Shown here: positions 45,111 to 56,650 of the stretch, one piece after another
How the letters are laid out: each line of letters begins with the position of its first letter
How positions within the stretch are numbered: the first letter of the stretch is position 1
NCBI GenBank assembly: GCA_963978905.1
Contig: OZ022259.1
Location: 44,348,727 to 44,412,726, forward strand
DNA length: 64,000 nt
Direction: 5' to 3'
From: Trichostrongylus colubriformis
Lineage: Eukaryota > Nematoda > Chromadorea > Rhabditida > Trichostrongylidae
Position numbers and translations under genes: made by a program
The notes under the pieces: model-generated
Database searches by the model: none
What the model was told of the DNA's origin: nothing
What the model saw: the letters and a program-made list of their open reading frames with translations, nothing else

Positions 45111-47214
45111 GCTCGCTTGCATTTCGAACGTGGGCAGACACGCATCCGTCGAATTTTGTTAAGGCGACCACGTCGAAGTGGAGTAGATGCGGAGGCATTT
45201 AGTAGGATGATGACGAAGGAGCAATTCGAGGCACTTGCTGACCTCAATAGGGACTACGATTCAGTCTTAAGCACTATTTCTAACATAGTGCGCGACTGCC
45301 GTAATGTGGCTCCCAATCATGCCTCGCGCAGCATTTCTGAAGCTGCACGGAACTTGCTTGAAAAACGCAGGCAGATGAATCCAGTGAAATTCCACCTGGA
45401 GTACACTGCTCTCAATCGTCTTCGCAGGAAACGAGTTGCTGAAGATCATGCCTGTTATGGTAAAAACCGCCTTCTCGGTGCAGCAGAGAGCAAACGCAGT
45501 CTGAAGAAGGCAAGAAGAGGACTAACAGAGTATCATCTGGCCATTCCATGTTTGCAAGCACCTGATGGAACCCGCAGCTTGTCTAGGCCAGTAATGGAGT
45601 GCATTATGGCGAACTTTTTCTCTGAACTTTTCAAGTCAAATGAGGACTCCACAGCAGCACAAAGCGCTGGAGGAGATGTATTGCCCTTCTTGTCGTCGGA
45701 GGTCCGCTATGTTATCGAGCGGATGCCTCAAGGAGAGTCTCCCGAAAGCGACGGTATCACCGCGGAGATGCTTCGTTCGTGCGGGGAACCTCTGTATTGC
45801 ACCCTCGCTAAAAGGTTCACTCGATATGTAAGTGAATGCCAAGTGCCAGACGTCTGGAAAAAATCAGTGACGTTCTTGCTATTCAAAAAAGGGAACTGGG
45901 AAGATTTATCCAACTGCCGTCCTATAGCCCTTCTGCCAGTGCTCTGGAAGGTTTTCACACTCTGCGTCCTTGCACGCATAAGAGGGACACTTGATGAAGC
46001 ACAACCGGTAGAACAAGCAGGATTCCGTCGCACGTACAGCACACTGGACCACATCGCCACTTGCTGTCGATTGATCGAAGTAGCTCGCGAATATCACATG
46101 TCGCTGCTGCTTACTTTTATTGACTTCAAGAAGACATTCGATTCGGTGGAACCCTTAAAGGTGTGGGAAGCGTTGGAAGAACAAGGTGTAGAAAGGCGCT
46201 ACGTGAATGTGCTGAGCGAGTGCTATACGGATTGCACGACGGTGTTTCGGCCTTTTCACGAAGACGTTGAGGAAGGAATACGGCAGGGAGATCCCACCTT
46301 CGAAACCTTTTCTCTGCTTGCCTCGGATCCGCGAATCGCCACTGTGACTGGTGTCAATTTGAAATGAACATCGACGGGAAGCGCCTGAACCATATGCGAT
46401 TTGCGGACGACGTCGTACTGATTACCAGTTCACCTGAGGAGGCCAACGTAATGCTCTGCAGCTTGGATGCTGATGGCTCGAAGGCAGGCCTTGTGATCAA
46501 CAAGTCCAAGACAAAGGTCATGAGGAACGTTCATGCAAGGCAAACTCCTGTGACTTTGAACGGAGATCTGGTCAAAGACGTCAGCGAATACGTCTACCTA
46601 GGGCGTCTACAGAACATGAAGAACGACTTGAAGCCGGAGATAGCAAGGCGTGGGAAAGCAGCTTGGACGGCATTCAACTCCATCAAAAAAGTCGTTGATC
46701 TAACGAAGGACACGAGGCTGAAAGCTGAGCTATTTGACTCGGTAGTCCTACCAGCCATGTGCTAGGGATGCGAAACGTGGACGCTCACGAAAGCCAATAA
46801 ACGCCAACTCAAAACACTACAAGCTTCTCTAGAGTGCCAGCTTATTGGACTTACCCTTTCGCGACAGCGTGAACTCGGCCTTCATGGCGTCGACGTGAGA
46901 GCAAGATCAAAAGTACGAGATGTGGTTAACACTGCGACGAGGCGAAGCACAGGTTTGCCGGAAATCTGATGAGGCGAAACGACGGTCGATGGAGTACAGC
47001 AACCGTGCTGTGGCATCCTCGTCACCACAAATGTCCACCTGGTCGCCCGCCCACGAGATGGTCCGATTCGCTTGCTTTCCGAAGTAACCTCGGAGATCCT
47101 GTTTCGTTAAGAACTGTCGTGCACTGGACGACGATTGCGAAGGATCGTTCAATGTGGAAGAGAAGTTGGGACCCGCGCAAGGTCAATCGCCGCGCTGAAG
47201 AACGGGTCGCCTAA
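45003..47214 (+). pseudogene. RTE reverse transcriptase and C-terminal domain, frameshifted
   Basis: Continuous from 45003 to 46367 (454 codons): HASRSISEAARNLLEKRRQM, SPESDGITAEMLRSCG, VTFLLFKKGNWEDLSNCRPI, PVEQAGFRRTYSTLDH, LTFIDFKKTFDSVEPLKVW (motif A) and EGIRQGDPTF (start of motif B). Codons after GDP are lost or shifted. A new frame 46364-46765 starts NIDGKRLNHMRFADDVVLIT with the catalytic FADD, then INKSKTKVMRN, YVYLGRLQNMKNDLKPE and LFDSVVLPAMC, and stops. The C-terminal part ends in ATVLWHPRHHKCPPGRPPTR, then DPRKVNRRAEERVA. The gap between motif B and C plus the stops make it non-functional. Confidence 0.85.
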
Positions 47215-47216
47215 GT

Positions 47217-47246
47217 AGCCTAAGTAAGTAAGTAAGTAAGTAAGTA
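47217..47246 (+). repeat. (TAAG)n tail of the RTE element
   Basis: About six TAAG repeats directly after the RTE stop codon. Short tandem tails instead of poly(A) are typical for RTE. Confidence 0.85.
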
Positions 47247-47247
47247 T

Positions 47248-49180
47248 AAAATGGGCAAGAAAGGAAAGCCCGAGCGAGTCTATCTGTCTTTGTAATTTTT
47301 TTTACAGCAGAATTCAAGCATTGGCGCGTACAGAATGATTTTTTTGTTTTTACTTCAGCAGAATGACGACGCGAGCAAGCCTGCAAGTCAGAGGCCTTGG
47401 TATCAGAGGATAGGAGCTCTCCCTGTGCTCCATTAACAGGTCAGAAGCATCACTATCTTGGAGGGCTGAACATTGGCTGTCGGAATTTCCATATCGTTTA
47501 AGCAGAGCCTACGCCGCCAGGAAACTGGTCAACACACTCCCCATACTTCAATGCCGGCGACTGTTTCGAACAACCACGCAAAGGTCCAGTGAATAGTCAG
47601 GAGAAAACCGGCATCGTCGAGCCGTAAGTAATACTAATGCGTCCTTAGTGGATATGGGAAACAAACCCAATATTGACAAATCCTCATGAACATGTCGCAG
47701 TGTATTATTGTATTGCATTAGCATCGGGAGTGCTCTCTCACATAACGGGTGCACTACCTTGTATCCTTCTCATGATCTCAGCGTAGGGTACCGATAGTGA
47801 AGTCATAGGGTTGCCATTGTGTCCATAATCTTTAAAGAAAAACCATTTTTGTGTGGAAGACGCCGGTGGCCGTACCCTATGTACTCTGTTGCAAGGCCGA
47901 TCCCGACTGCAACCTGGCCAGAGAAAGATCCCGATTAGTGTTCGTGAAAATTAGATCTACAAGGGCTGCTCGTCAAATTCCTACCGTGCTCAAGCAAGCA
48001 ACGAGCTAAGAGCATGTTAGCCAGTCGGAATGGTGAAGGTAAGTACCTTGCTACCAGACAAGTAGTAAGTCCTCTCATGAATCTAACAGCAAGAAATGTA
48101 AAGTGACGCAGAACTTATGGACCGACTTAATATTTTTCAGTTTCGATCCTTTGATAACTGCAGATTTTCTTTGATGTTGGTGTGAGTATGCCTCAAGAAC
48201 GTTTGGAAAAAGTTTGCCAAGAGTTAGGGTGCTGACAAAAGTTCTTTGCATCAACTATTGAAATTTCCATAACCTTTAAAACCTACCACCCCTCACCTTG
48301 GAAACGATTCATCGAAAACAGGAAATTGTAGAAACGGTAGAGGAAACACTGAAATTAAGTAGAAATACATGGACCTTTAGCAGAATGTTCATTCTCGCCC
48401 TTGTGCCGTGCTCAGTGTACAACTCAGTGCCACATCTCGGCTTTCTTTTATTACGTGACCATCGCGCTCTTTACCGTCTGTGACTTCAGGGCGTTCCGTA
48501 GCTCCTTCTGTGCCGAACCTTTTGTCCCAACCTTTACCTGCTGTGCCCTAAACCATGACAAAGGTTGGCAAAATTTGGGAGCTGTTTTTTTCCAGTTTTT
48601 AGGCTCAGACAAAAGAAAAGAACTGAAGAAAAGCCGATCAGATTGTTTTGAAGTCGGTTCAGGTCACTCCCAAGGGCAACATCTCGAGATTAAAACGTAA
48701 AAACGCCGTTAAGGGTGAATATGGCCGATTCTGGGACATTTGTGGACCATGAAGGGCTAGGAAACAGGGCTTGAGAAATGGAATCTTCTTGCCATGGAAA
48801 TCGTGCTTCCACTATCTCTGCATCACTTGTCAATAAGAACTGATCCAGAATACGAGGAGGTAGGCTTACCAGCCTTGAACTCTGCTTGCCCCACAGAAAC
48901 TTCGTTGTCAGCAGCACAGCAGCGCCGAACAAGTGAGATTGCGGAAAAGAATCCAAGGCCAGCTAATCAGCGATGGTTTCACCACACAATGACCGATTCG
49001 AAACACGAGTTTCACTAGCAAAGAACATAAGTTTGTTTTCCCCAGCTCTTACTTCGTTGTTCACTCTTAACGGTGCCTTTAACAATGGATAACAGAGAAA
49101 GACTTTCTCCCCAGAAAGCTCATAAAGACGAGCACTCCTTTTCCTTTCTTTTATCTACTCTAAACCTTTAGTCCCTCTAG
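47248..49180. other. No gene recognised
   Basis: Short ORFs (47548-47754, 48298-48483, 48401-48700, 48690-48956) carry no domain I recognise. No repeats or RNA genes supported. It is the 3' flank of the minus-strand gene at 49.2 kb. Confidence 0.35.
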
Positions 49181-49183
49181 TGA

Positions 49184-49189
49184 TTTATT
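49184..49189 (-). terminator. Poly(A) signal AATAAA
   Basis: AATAAA on the minus strand, 43 bases after the predicted stop codon of the gene at 49233-49930. Confidence 0.45.
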
Positions 49190-49232
49190 TTGACAATGTT
49201 CTTTTCACTCTGCTCTCATTCTTTCGTGTGCT

Positions 49233-49930
49233 TTACCGCTTTTTCTGAACCATTGTCTTGTATCATTACTTCGAGAAAAGTTTATGTCCAAAGTAGTAGA
49301 ATGTAGAAGGTGACAGAACAAAAAACGTACTAATGTGGTTCGCGAGTGGTGTGTAGTATGGTCTGACTTGATAACCCATAATGCTGAATTTTGTGAAAAC
49401 TGAAAACCCGAGAGGAACGGTTTCACCAGGGATAAGCTTCACGTAGTCTTCCGTCTTTCTTATAAGATTGATTTCTGCGAGCATTTCGAGAAAAGGCTGA
49501 TCCGAAAGCCCGTAGTCCTGAAATGAAGCGGTCTTTTTTTCATGGTTTGCAGTGAAAGAGATCATTCGTTTATCTCACCGCAGCGTACAGCTCGTCTAAA
49601 GCCGTATCATTTCGGAACAAATCATCATCGAGAAGGGTCCAAGTGATGCGGTTAATCTTTCCTAACACAGCCTAGAAAATGGTGTGAAATTGGGGCCACA
49701 GCACACAAATGAGTTGCATCGTTTACTGTGGCGAATAACTGCTTTGCACCACAAACGCGTAGCACGGTGCAGGAACCACTGTAATTGCTTCGTTCATGCA
49801 CCAGTCACACCATTAGAGTTTGTATTTTCAGAGAGATATCCAGATTTCACAAATTTCCTCCATCGGAAGACCCTTCTTGCCAGAGATTCTCCAGCTGGCT
49901 CATTGTATTCAAGAGTGACCAGGTACTTCC
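49233..49930 (-). CDS. 3' end of an unidentified spliced gene (four exons seen)
   Basis: Minus-strand exons inferred from signals. 49930-49851 (after CTTCCTTGTTAG, ending at GTGAAATC) encodes KYLVTLEYNEPAGESLARRV and six more residues. 49671-49579 (after ATTTTCTAG, ending at GTGAGATAA) encodes 31 residues including ITWTLLDDDLFRND. 49517-49368 (after CATTTCAG, ending at GTCAGACC) encodes 50 residues including DYGLSDQPFLEMLAEINLIR and VKLIPGETVPLGFSVF. 49244-49233 (after GGTTCAG) encodes KKR and stop. The three downstream junctions are all phase 0; the first seen exon starts with two bases of a codon. An AATAAA follows at 49189-49184. Introns are 179, 61 and 123 bp. I do not recognise the family. 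Upstream exons were not found. The last donor (GTCAGA) is the weakest point. Confidence 0.5.
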
Positions 49931-49942
49931 CTAACAAGGAAG

Positions 49943-49993
49943 GCTCATCAGGGCATGGAACACTTCTCAAAAATATTCCTTGCCCTGATGAGC
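49943..49993. other. 13-bp perfect inverted repeat next to a splice acceptor
   Basis: GCTCATCAGGGCA at 49943-49955 and TGCCCTGATGAGC at 49981-49993, with a 25-bp spacer. It lies in the presumed intron just upstream of the exon starting at 49930. Confidence 0.75.
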
Positions 49994-50959
49994 TTCGCAG
50001 AGGCATATAAATGAAAACAACCGTGCTATCTGTTTCGCTTGTTGCTGAAGGAGCGTGATCAAAAAGCTGAGATACTATTCTCCTTGGAAGCTAACTCGTT
50101 TTTTGATCACTGCACCAAGTGTCTCTATGTAGCTTTGGATGCAAGAAAAAAAGAGTTGCTCTTCGATATCCTATCGAGAACTGAGCGAAATACGAAGTAA
50201 AATGAAATTGCTCTTGGTATATACTGGGAGCTGCAGGGTTTCATCACAGAGCTCTCCACGTATCTCTACATATGTTCAGACTCAAACGGTGTGGTTACTG
50301 CGATGGTCTCATTCTGAATCCCGACTACGACAAGCTTCTGCAATCTCAAACTTTCACGGTCTTGCGCTTAGAAACAGTAGTATGGGTGTCGGGGCAATGA
50401 GGAACATCTGAGTGAGTAATCCAAACAATAATTAGAGATCTAGAAAGGCTATATGTGGCGCATTTCCTGCTGAAAGCCGCACTTCTGGAATTTGGAGGAG
50501 GCATGGCTCTCAACAGGCCCGCCTTTCCTAACATAGCCAGCCTTCCAGGGCCGACACTGCCGAACAATGGCTGAGGTGTGGAGCAATGAGAATGACAGCA
50601 GAGCGATGCTTATCGTGTCGTATCCTTGCTGTATCGATCGAAACTTCTCGGTGTTTGACGTGTTGACTTTCGTAGATGTCCATTGGTCAGTATTAAAATT
50701 TGAATGGAGCTGTGGTTGGAAGCAGATGGAGTGAGAAGATCTGGTCTTTCCTCTTCAATTCAGGTGTTAGGCTCAATTCTTCTATCATGCTAGATCCATT
50801 CACCTCATCAGTATTCATGCATATAGTCGCTACATTCTGTGTAGTGCAACCAGAATCCTACAATCCGTTCAGGGAGTCTGGTACCTTTTTTCCTTAGATT
50901 GTCAGTAATCCTGGTAGCGCATCAGAAAGATTATTCACTCCTCTTGCTATTGCAAATCG
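49994..50959. other. No gene assigned; possible plus-strand exon
   Basis: The upstream part of the 49.2-kb gene should lie here or beyond, but I could not find exons in phase. On the plus strand, 50436-50574 after an ATTAG acceptor-like site reads DLERLYVAHFLLKAALLEFG, then PAFPNIASLPGPTLPNNG and stop. It looks protein-like but is unsupported. Confidence 0.25.
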
Positions 50960-51553
50960 ACGTAGCATCTACATCATGCATGCATTATAGACCGCAGGCC
51001 AGAACACGCACATTGCTCGAAAGGCCAGATATTTTTGCCATCGACTTACTGCTGCAACTGATATCAGAACCCAAACAAAGTATGCTCGTCCAGTGACACT
51101 GAGCATCATACATTTCAACTATATTGGTCATATTGTGGTAGGGTTCCTTCCTATGAATATCGACGTTCTAGAGTTAACGCGTGAACCAAAAGAGGCTTGG
51201 CGACTTCCGTCTTCTGACTCTCCCAACTCAATCCTACGGACTGCTGTCAGACTGAATCACACACCATCAATGTCATAGTCCCACACCGCAAAACTCGTGT
51301 AGGTGCCCACGCTCTGAGGCTAACGCGAGAAGCGAAACAGATTAGCGACATTTGCCTTCTAACGCTACTTGTCGAATCTCATCAACAGTTATCAAATTGG
51401 ATCACCCACCATCTATGCCTTACGCCCCACCACACCACCTGCAAAGTCGCGGTCTCAGCTCTGCTGCGACATGATACAGGAATTTAGTGACAAACAGGCA
51501 GGCACATACAAACACACATAGGCAGACAGACAAATGGATTATATATGGTAGGA
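50960..51553 (-). mobile_element. Helitron-like element copy 6 (3' truncated)
   Basis: 5' end TCCTACCATATATAATCC at 51553 (minus), CA-rich tract 51486-51535, GCTCTGCTGCGACATGA box, two minisatellite units (51150-51440) and the CTGATATCAGAAC block at 51059. The base before the TC is T rather than A. The hairpin end is absent. Confidence 0.6.
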
Positions 51554-52351
51554 ATATGGAAACATATGATTCGGAAGAAATATCGTTTTATCTTCCATAA
51601 GATATAGAAAGCACTATTCAGACCAGAAATGTGATACTTATCCTTATAGAAAGCACTATTGAGACCAGAAATGTGAGTCCAATTCTAAGTCTAGAAAGGG
51701 GAAGGAGTCCTGGGCAAGTGAACCACTTTCCACTATACCTTGCACAAGAATATTGCTTCACACACCCGAAGCTGTTCTTTTTAGGCTGAGGCTAAAACTC
51801 ACTTACCCTCCCCCTTTCACGAACAACCACTCCTGCTAAGCCGGAATGTGAGTTGCAACTAGTGATCAGAGATGAGAACGAGCTTTGCAATGGATGTATT
51901 AACTTTTTTGCGCAAAAAGAGTTTCGACGTGAAAGCGGTTCCCACCTCGCAGCTCCTTTACCTCTACCACCCGTCCCAAATTGATTTTGATTGATTTTAA
52001 TGATGCATGTAACAGCCTGACAAGTATAGTGGTAGCTTACCACGTGACAACTTAATCAGAAACAGTGCAGGCGCACGCATTGGAGTGCTGACAGCATGTC
52101 AGAGGGAGTGCTTTGTAGCATGGCAGAGAGACTGCGCGCGACACGCGCTGCGCAGGCGCCGGAGTTTATTGATCACGCTCTCCCTCTCATGAGCACCAAC
52201 TTGTTCGAAAATTTCTTGACGTTAGTAGTCTAGCAGGTGTGAATAACTTCAGCTTCGACACTATCCGTGATCTACTCACCATTATCAGGCAGGAACAGAG
52301 CTAAAGACGCTCTGAGAGGAGTTATAGGCTATTTCTCTTATTAGGGAAGGG
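51554..52351. other. No gene recognised
   Basis: A 38-bp partial duplication (GAAAGCACTATTNAGACCAG) at 51608 and 51648. Minus ORF 51792-52043 without domain. No other structure. Confidence 0.4.
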
Positions 52352-52806
52352 TTTCAAATTCTCATGGAACTTTGAAATGAGACCCGGATGTATCGATAGA
52401 GCTCCGAATACTGATCATAACTGTGAATTGCTCAATGGCATTCTGAAGCGAGTTACGAGGGATCAAAGTTTGCCTGTGACACCTCATTGGCGAGGCATTT
52501 TGCCATCCGCACGGCTGTGCTAGGCCAGCATCGAACACCGTGACTTACTGGTAGTGTCATACTCAATCCTACAGATCTGGAACACCACCAGTAAGCCATG
52601 GTGGTCGATGGTGGCTCAGCAACGGCCGTGCTGATGGCGAAGTGCCTCGCCAATAAGGTGTCACAGGCAAACTTTGACCCCTCGTAACTCGCTTCAGAAT
52701 GCTATTGTGCAATTTTGGCTTTCACAGTTATAATCAGTATTCTGAGCTCTATCGATGCACCCGGGTTTCATTTCAAAGTTCCATGGGGATTTGAAACCCT
52801 TCCCTA
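52352..52806. mobile_element. Palindromic foldback MITE, 455 bp, TA-flanked
   Basis: Left end TAGGGAAGGGTTTCAAAT and right end ATTTGAAACCCTTCCCTA. Arms of about 220 bp match along their whole length with scattered changes (TCGATAGAGCTC, TGACACC(T)TATTGGCGAGG). Almost no spacer remains around 52,565-52,580. TA at both edges suggests a Tc1/mariner-type target. A diverged relative lies at 59785-59975. No coding sequence. Confidence 0.8.
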
Positions 52807-53602
52807 GTTGGAGTTATCGCGAACCATTTCACCGTAAAGCAGACACCACGGCGGAAACGAAGTTTACATCGGGGCCCACTAAGCGGAGTGAAAGATTGTC
52901 TGGATTTAGAATAGCTGTTAGCTCCATCTATGATTGCTGGCACCTTTAAAAGACCATTGTTCACGATGGGCTCGGAAATCACCCGGGTGACACCTAAACA
53001 GCAAAGCCGGTCATACTGCTTTCCAATAAAGTTTTCCTCGACTGACGTGTCGACTGGTCCGAAGTGCTACAATGAATCGGACACTTGACTTCATCGCGCA
53101 GATGTCATCCTCTTTCAATGCGTGGAGGGAGAGTCGAGAAACTCGAAAAGGAAGCTTCAAAAGGTTTCGAGTGAGACCACCACTTTTCTTGCTGTTTTAT
53201 GGGAGTACTGCTTGTCATAAATATTGATGGAGTACAAGTGGCTCTATGAGCATCTTCACATTAGTGCTAAGAAGGCAGGAAAATATTTAAGAACATCTCT
53301 CCTGTGAACCATCAAGTCGATATAGCAACGTGGTGTCGTATGGGCCGCAGTCCATCACCAGCACACGTTCTACCCTACCACGGTGTGCAGAGAGGTGGTA
53401 AAGGAAGATGTCGAAGTGGAAGGGCGTAGTGTTAGTTGGAGGAACGGAGGCTGGTAGGATCATTCGCAATGCCATCGGAGTTTCGCCAGTGAGAAGAAGT
53501 TTGAAATGATCGTCCTCCGAAATTCGGATGGCATACTAAAGAAAGAGCGATGGGAAGATCATGCACAGGGGTTCTCCTACATCCATGCCATGTCCATCTC
53601 TC
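52807..53602. other. No feature recognised
   Basis: Short ORFs only (53287-53475, 53432-53674). No supported gene or repeat. Confidence 0.35.
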
Positions 53603-53991
53603 TAAAACCGCTTTCATGCTTTGCGCACCGGCAGCGTCACCGGCGGCGACGGCGTCTATTTCCACCTGCGTCAATTTACGTCAAACTCACGCAACCCTTT
53701 GCCCACCGCCGACGACGGCATCCATAGATAATGTACAGCGTTTGCAAAATTCTTGACCCAGTCACACTACAGTATGGCGATAGTGGCCGCTTCGAATCTT
53801 GGCGTTGTGCCAATATGGTGATCGTGGCCGCTTCGTGTATTGGCACAGCGTCAAGATTCGAAGCGGCCACTATCACCATACTAAGCTGTGATGGGTCAAG
53901 CATTTTGCAAACGCTACACATTATCGATGGACGCCGTCGTCGATATTGACGCAGGTGACGGCGTTGGTGCGCAAAGTATGGAAGCGGCCTA
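53603..53991. mobile_element. Palindromic foldback element, about 389 bp, TA-flanked
   Basis: Outer ends ACCGCTTTCATGCTTTGCGC and, reversed from the right, GGCCGCTTCCATACTTTGCG. Arms share CACCTGCGTCAAT, ATAATGTACAGCGTTTGCAA and TAGTGGCCGCTTCGAATCTT, meeting near 53,825. The left arm has about 35 extra bases. TA at 53603 and 53990. The ORFs inside (53506-53949) are palindrome shadows. Confidence 0.75.
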
Positions 53992-55059
53992 AGAGGCTCA
54001 TATGCATATCCCTTGTAAACTCCGATATGTCACTCCGTCGATGGAGAATAGTTTATACGTACACTCTTGGAAATGCCGTTACTCCATTGATACCGCAGCT
54101 GTTATAGCATCCGCGGAAGAGAATTTCACCATTCTACAGAGAGATCATTGTCGAAAGAGAAAGAGAGACTTTGTGAGACGATAGCAGTTTTTCCAAACCG
54201 TTCAATGTCGTTTTCGAGAACGGCATCGTTTTCGAGAACGGCAAACATCAATGATGGACAAGCATGGGACGGGTGACGGCCTACACCTATTTATCTCCGT
54301 ACGTCGTTTTCGTGACTCCAAAATCGAGCAAGTGGAACGAATGTTAGCTGATTTGGCTGTGAGTGTGAAAAAATTCTCACTCCATAACCTGATAGAAAGA
54401 TGCTACAAAAACTGAGGGGGGCCGATGCTCCCTTCACACTAGACAAAAGGAACATCAGCGAATGCTCCGTGAGGGGCGAATTAGCTTAGAAGCCGAGCAC
54501 GAGGAACAAAACGGATTGAGAAGCGTTGCAGGTGTAAACCTGCCCTTCTACTCTGCCACCTTCCTGCCCTCACACAAGTTCCACTGACTTTGGCTCCATG
54601 TAAGCACGATTGGCTGCGGTCAGCGTCATTCAAGCCAGCACTGGGACGACCGCTAGTTACACTCTGTCAGGAGCTTGTAAAGAATGGATGACACGCAGCG
54701 ATTCCAGAAGCCAGAAAGGTTTGCTAGAATGCTTCGACGCACAACAGATGAAAAGAGATGTCGCTGACGTCCTCTCGATGATCAATTGGACAACAGGTAA
54801 TACAGACAGAGGTTTCTGCTCATACATTCTTTCACATCGCTTTTTCCTTAAGCAGCGCAGGCTCAAGAAAAGATTATCGCGAGCTCACAATAGCTACTTC
54901 GGCTTACTTTCCCCGTAATTACCTGCTTTGTATTTGTTACTGTGAGGAAAGAATGCCGCTCAATTGTACTATTTCATAAAAAATGTTCGTCCTATTGCTA
55001 TATGGGACGGGATAAATGCAATACATGGTGCTTCTCCCTTTTGAACTTTTCATTTTTAA
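53992..55059. other. No gene recognised
   Basis: ORF 54610-54918 (102 codons) and its minus shadow show no domain. A short direct repeat TTTTCGAGAACGGCA is seen at 54209 and 54227. Otherwise featureless. Confidence 0.35.
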
Positions 55060-55867
55060 CCAGTTGAGCTATGGCACAGTAACGGTAGAATTATGTAATG
55101 TGGAAATAGCCAATATTAAACAATTCATAACGAAGAAGTCCATATACCATGATTTCACACTGTGATAAACGGAATTTTAAGCGCTAGCTCAGCTGATATC
55201 TTTGCTAACATCTATCACTATTCAGAATCCACGCATTTTGATGGTCAAAACATTCCTACCAACACAGTAGTATGAACTGAGCTGAGCATCTTAATGGTGG
55301 TTGGTAATTCAGTCATTTATCATTGCAAATCAATCTACCTTTTTTCGAAAGCCGAGATGAATTAGCAGTCGATATGCTTCGCTGAATCTGATGCAGGGTC
55401 AGGGAGGGCATTCTTTAATCAACTGGTCATGGGTTCAGCGTTTGCTGGTTCAATTGGAAGCCCTCCGACCATTCAGTACATTTATTTCCTGTAAGGTGCT
55501 GGTGAATACTTTTACCGGTTGCTGATGCATACAACTTATTTTGAGCATGCTCACTTTGAATCAGATAGTCTAGTGATTGTTATTAATCTCCCCTTCCCAC
55601 CCCACGAAATATCTATGAATGTGAATCTTCTAGAATCAATGTGAAAGGCGAATGACTTTGGAGAAATTTGCCTCCCGAGGCTCCTTATCAGCTCTTGTCA
55701 GCAGCGACACTTTTCGGTCCACCACAGCCAGGTGTGGGCCCTGTTTCATCCTCTATATCACTTGTCAAATCCAATGGCCCATCATTGCTCTTACGCCAGC
55801 ATGAACTCCGTGACATACAGAAAGACATAAACATGCGCAGCCATACTAAGCGAATTATGTAAAGTGG
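55060..55867 (-). mobile_element. Helitron-like element copy 7 (808 bp, both ends)
   Basis: 3' end: ATAGCTCAACTGG after a damaged hairpin (CTGTGCC), finishing in CTGG at 55060-55063 with a host T next. 5' end at 55867 is mutated (ACCACTTTACATAATTCGC). The interior has one minisatellite unit, a CTTATCAGCTCTTGTCAGC box and ACGCCAGCATGA instead of the GCGTCGCAGC box. Internally deleted compared with copy 4. Confidence 0.55.
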
Positions 55868-56650
55868 TCCGGATCAGCTATCGCACAGTACTGCGCATCA
55901 GTACACGATAAAACTGGAAAAGTGCACCTAATCGATACCAACTAAGCGATACAGTAGAGCAATATCGCATCGTTTTACGCGCAGTATTTTGCTCCAGACA
56001 GACTGATACATCTACAAACACCTCCTGCAAATCGAGAGCCCTTTCAATATGAGAGTCACCACTCACATCAAGATAGGTAAAGGATTCACTATGTACGCTC
56101 ATGATTCTTATGATTCTTATGTTGGTAGTGGTTACAGACAAATTGGTCGGTTCCCACTGCTCATCGTATTTTTGTGGACACCTGCCGTTATTCTGGGTCT
56201 AATTATATAAGCCTTCGGTACATTTTGCCACAACAGATTTCGGAGTAGGAACCAAGTGTGTTCTCACACTAATAATCAACACTCGAGCTATATCCATGGT
56301 AGTGTTTGGTAGTAGAGGGCAATGCTTGTTTGCTAAAGCAGTAGATCGATTATGTCTTTCTTAAGTTATTAATGACAAGACTGCCGATCAACCTTGCTCT
56401 TCTCTGCTTCTAATCAGCCGCTATCAGCTGCTATCAACTCCAACTAGCCATCTTTGAGATCCCGTACAACCCTTCAAAACAGCTGTAAATGTGAACTTTC
56501 CAGTAAAACTGAAAGGGATGTTGTGGTATGTGTGATGTTGCCGATGTTGTTTATCAACATCCATAAGCAGTTCCAGACACATTAGTGGCCCTCTGGCAGC
56601 TCCTGTACCACTTGTGAAGGCCTGTCCTACCTGTCAAACGAATTGTAAAT
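55868..56650 (-). mobile_element. Helitron-like element copy 8, head-to-tail with copy 7
   Basis: 3' hairpin GCGCAGTACTGTGCGATAGC at 55876-55895 ends in CCGG (55868-55871), directly against the 5' end of copy 7. The body is weaker: GATACC near 55935, AGCCGCTATCAGCTGCTATC at 56416, and a GATCCCGTACAACCCTTC box near 56458. It fades near 56650 and the 5' end is not found. Confidence 0.45.

Larger units (their letters stand above)
43995..47247 (+). mobile_element. RTE-type LINE, almost full length, inactivated
   Basis: About 3.2 kb: short 5' region, AP-like endonuclease (44172-45110), reverse transcriptase (about 45200-46765), C-terminal domain to 47214, and a (TAAG)n tail at 47217-47246. Order and size match RTE elements. 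At least three frameshifts and several stops are present, but the catalytic FADD is intact. Confidence 0.85.
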
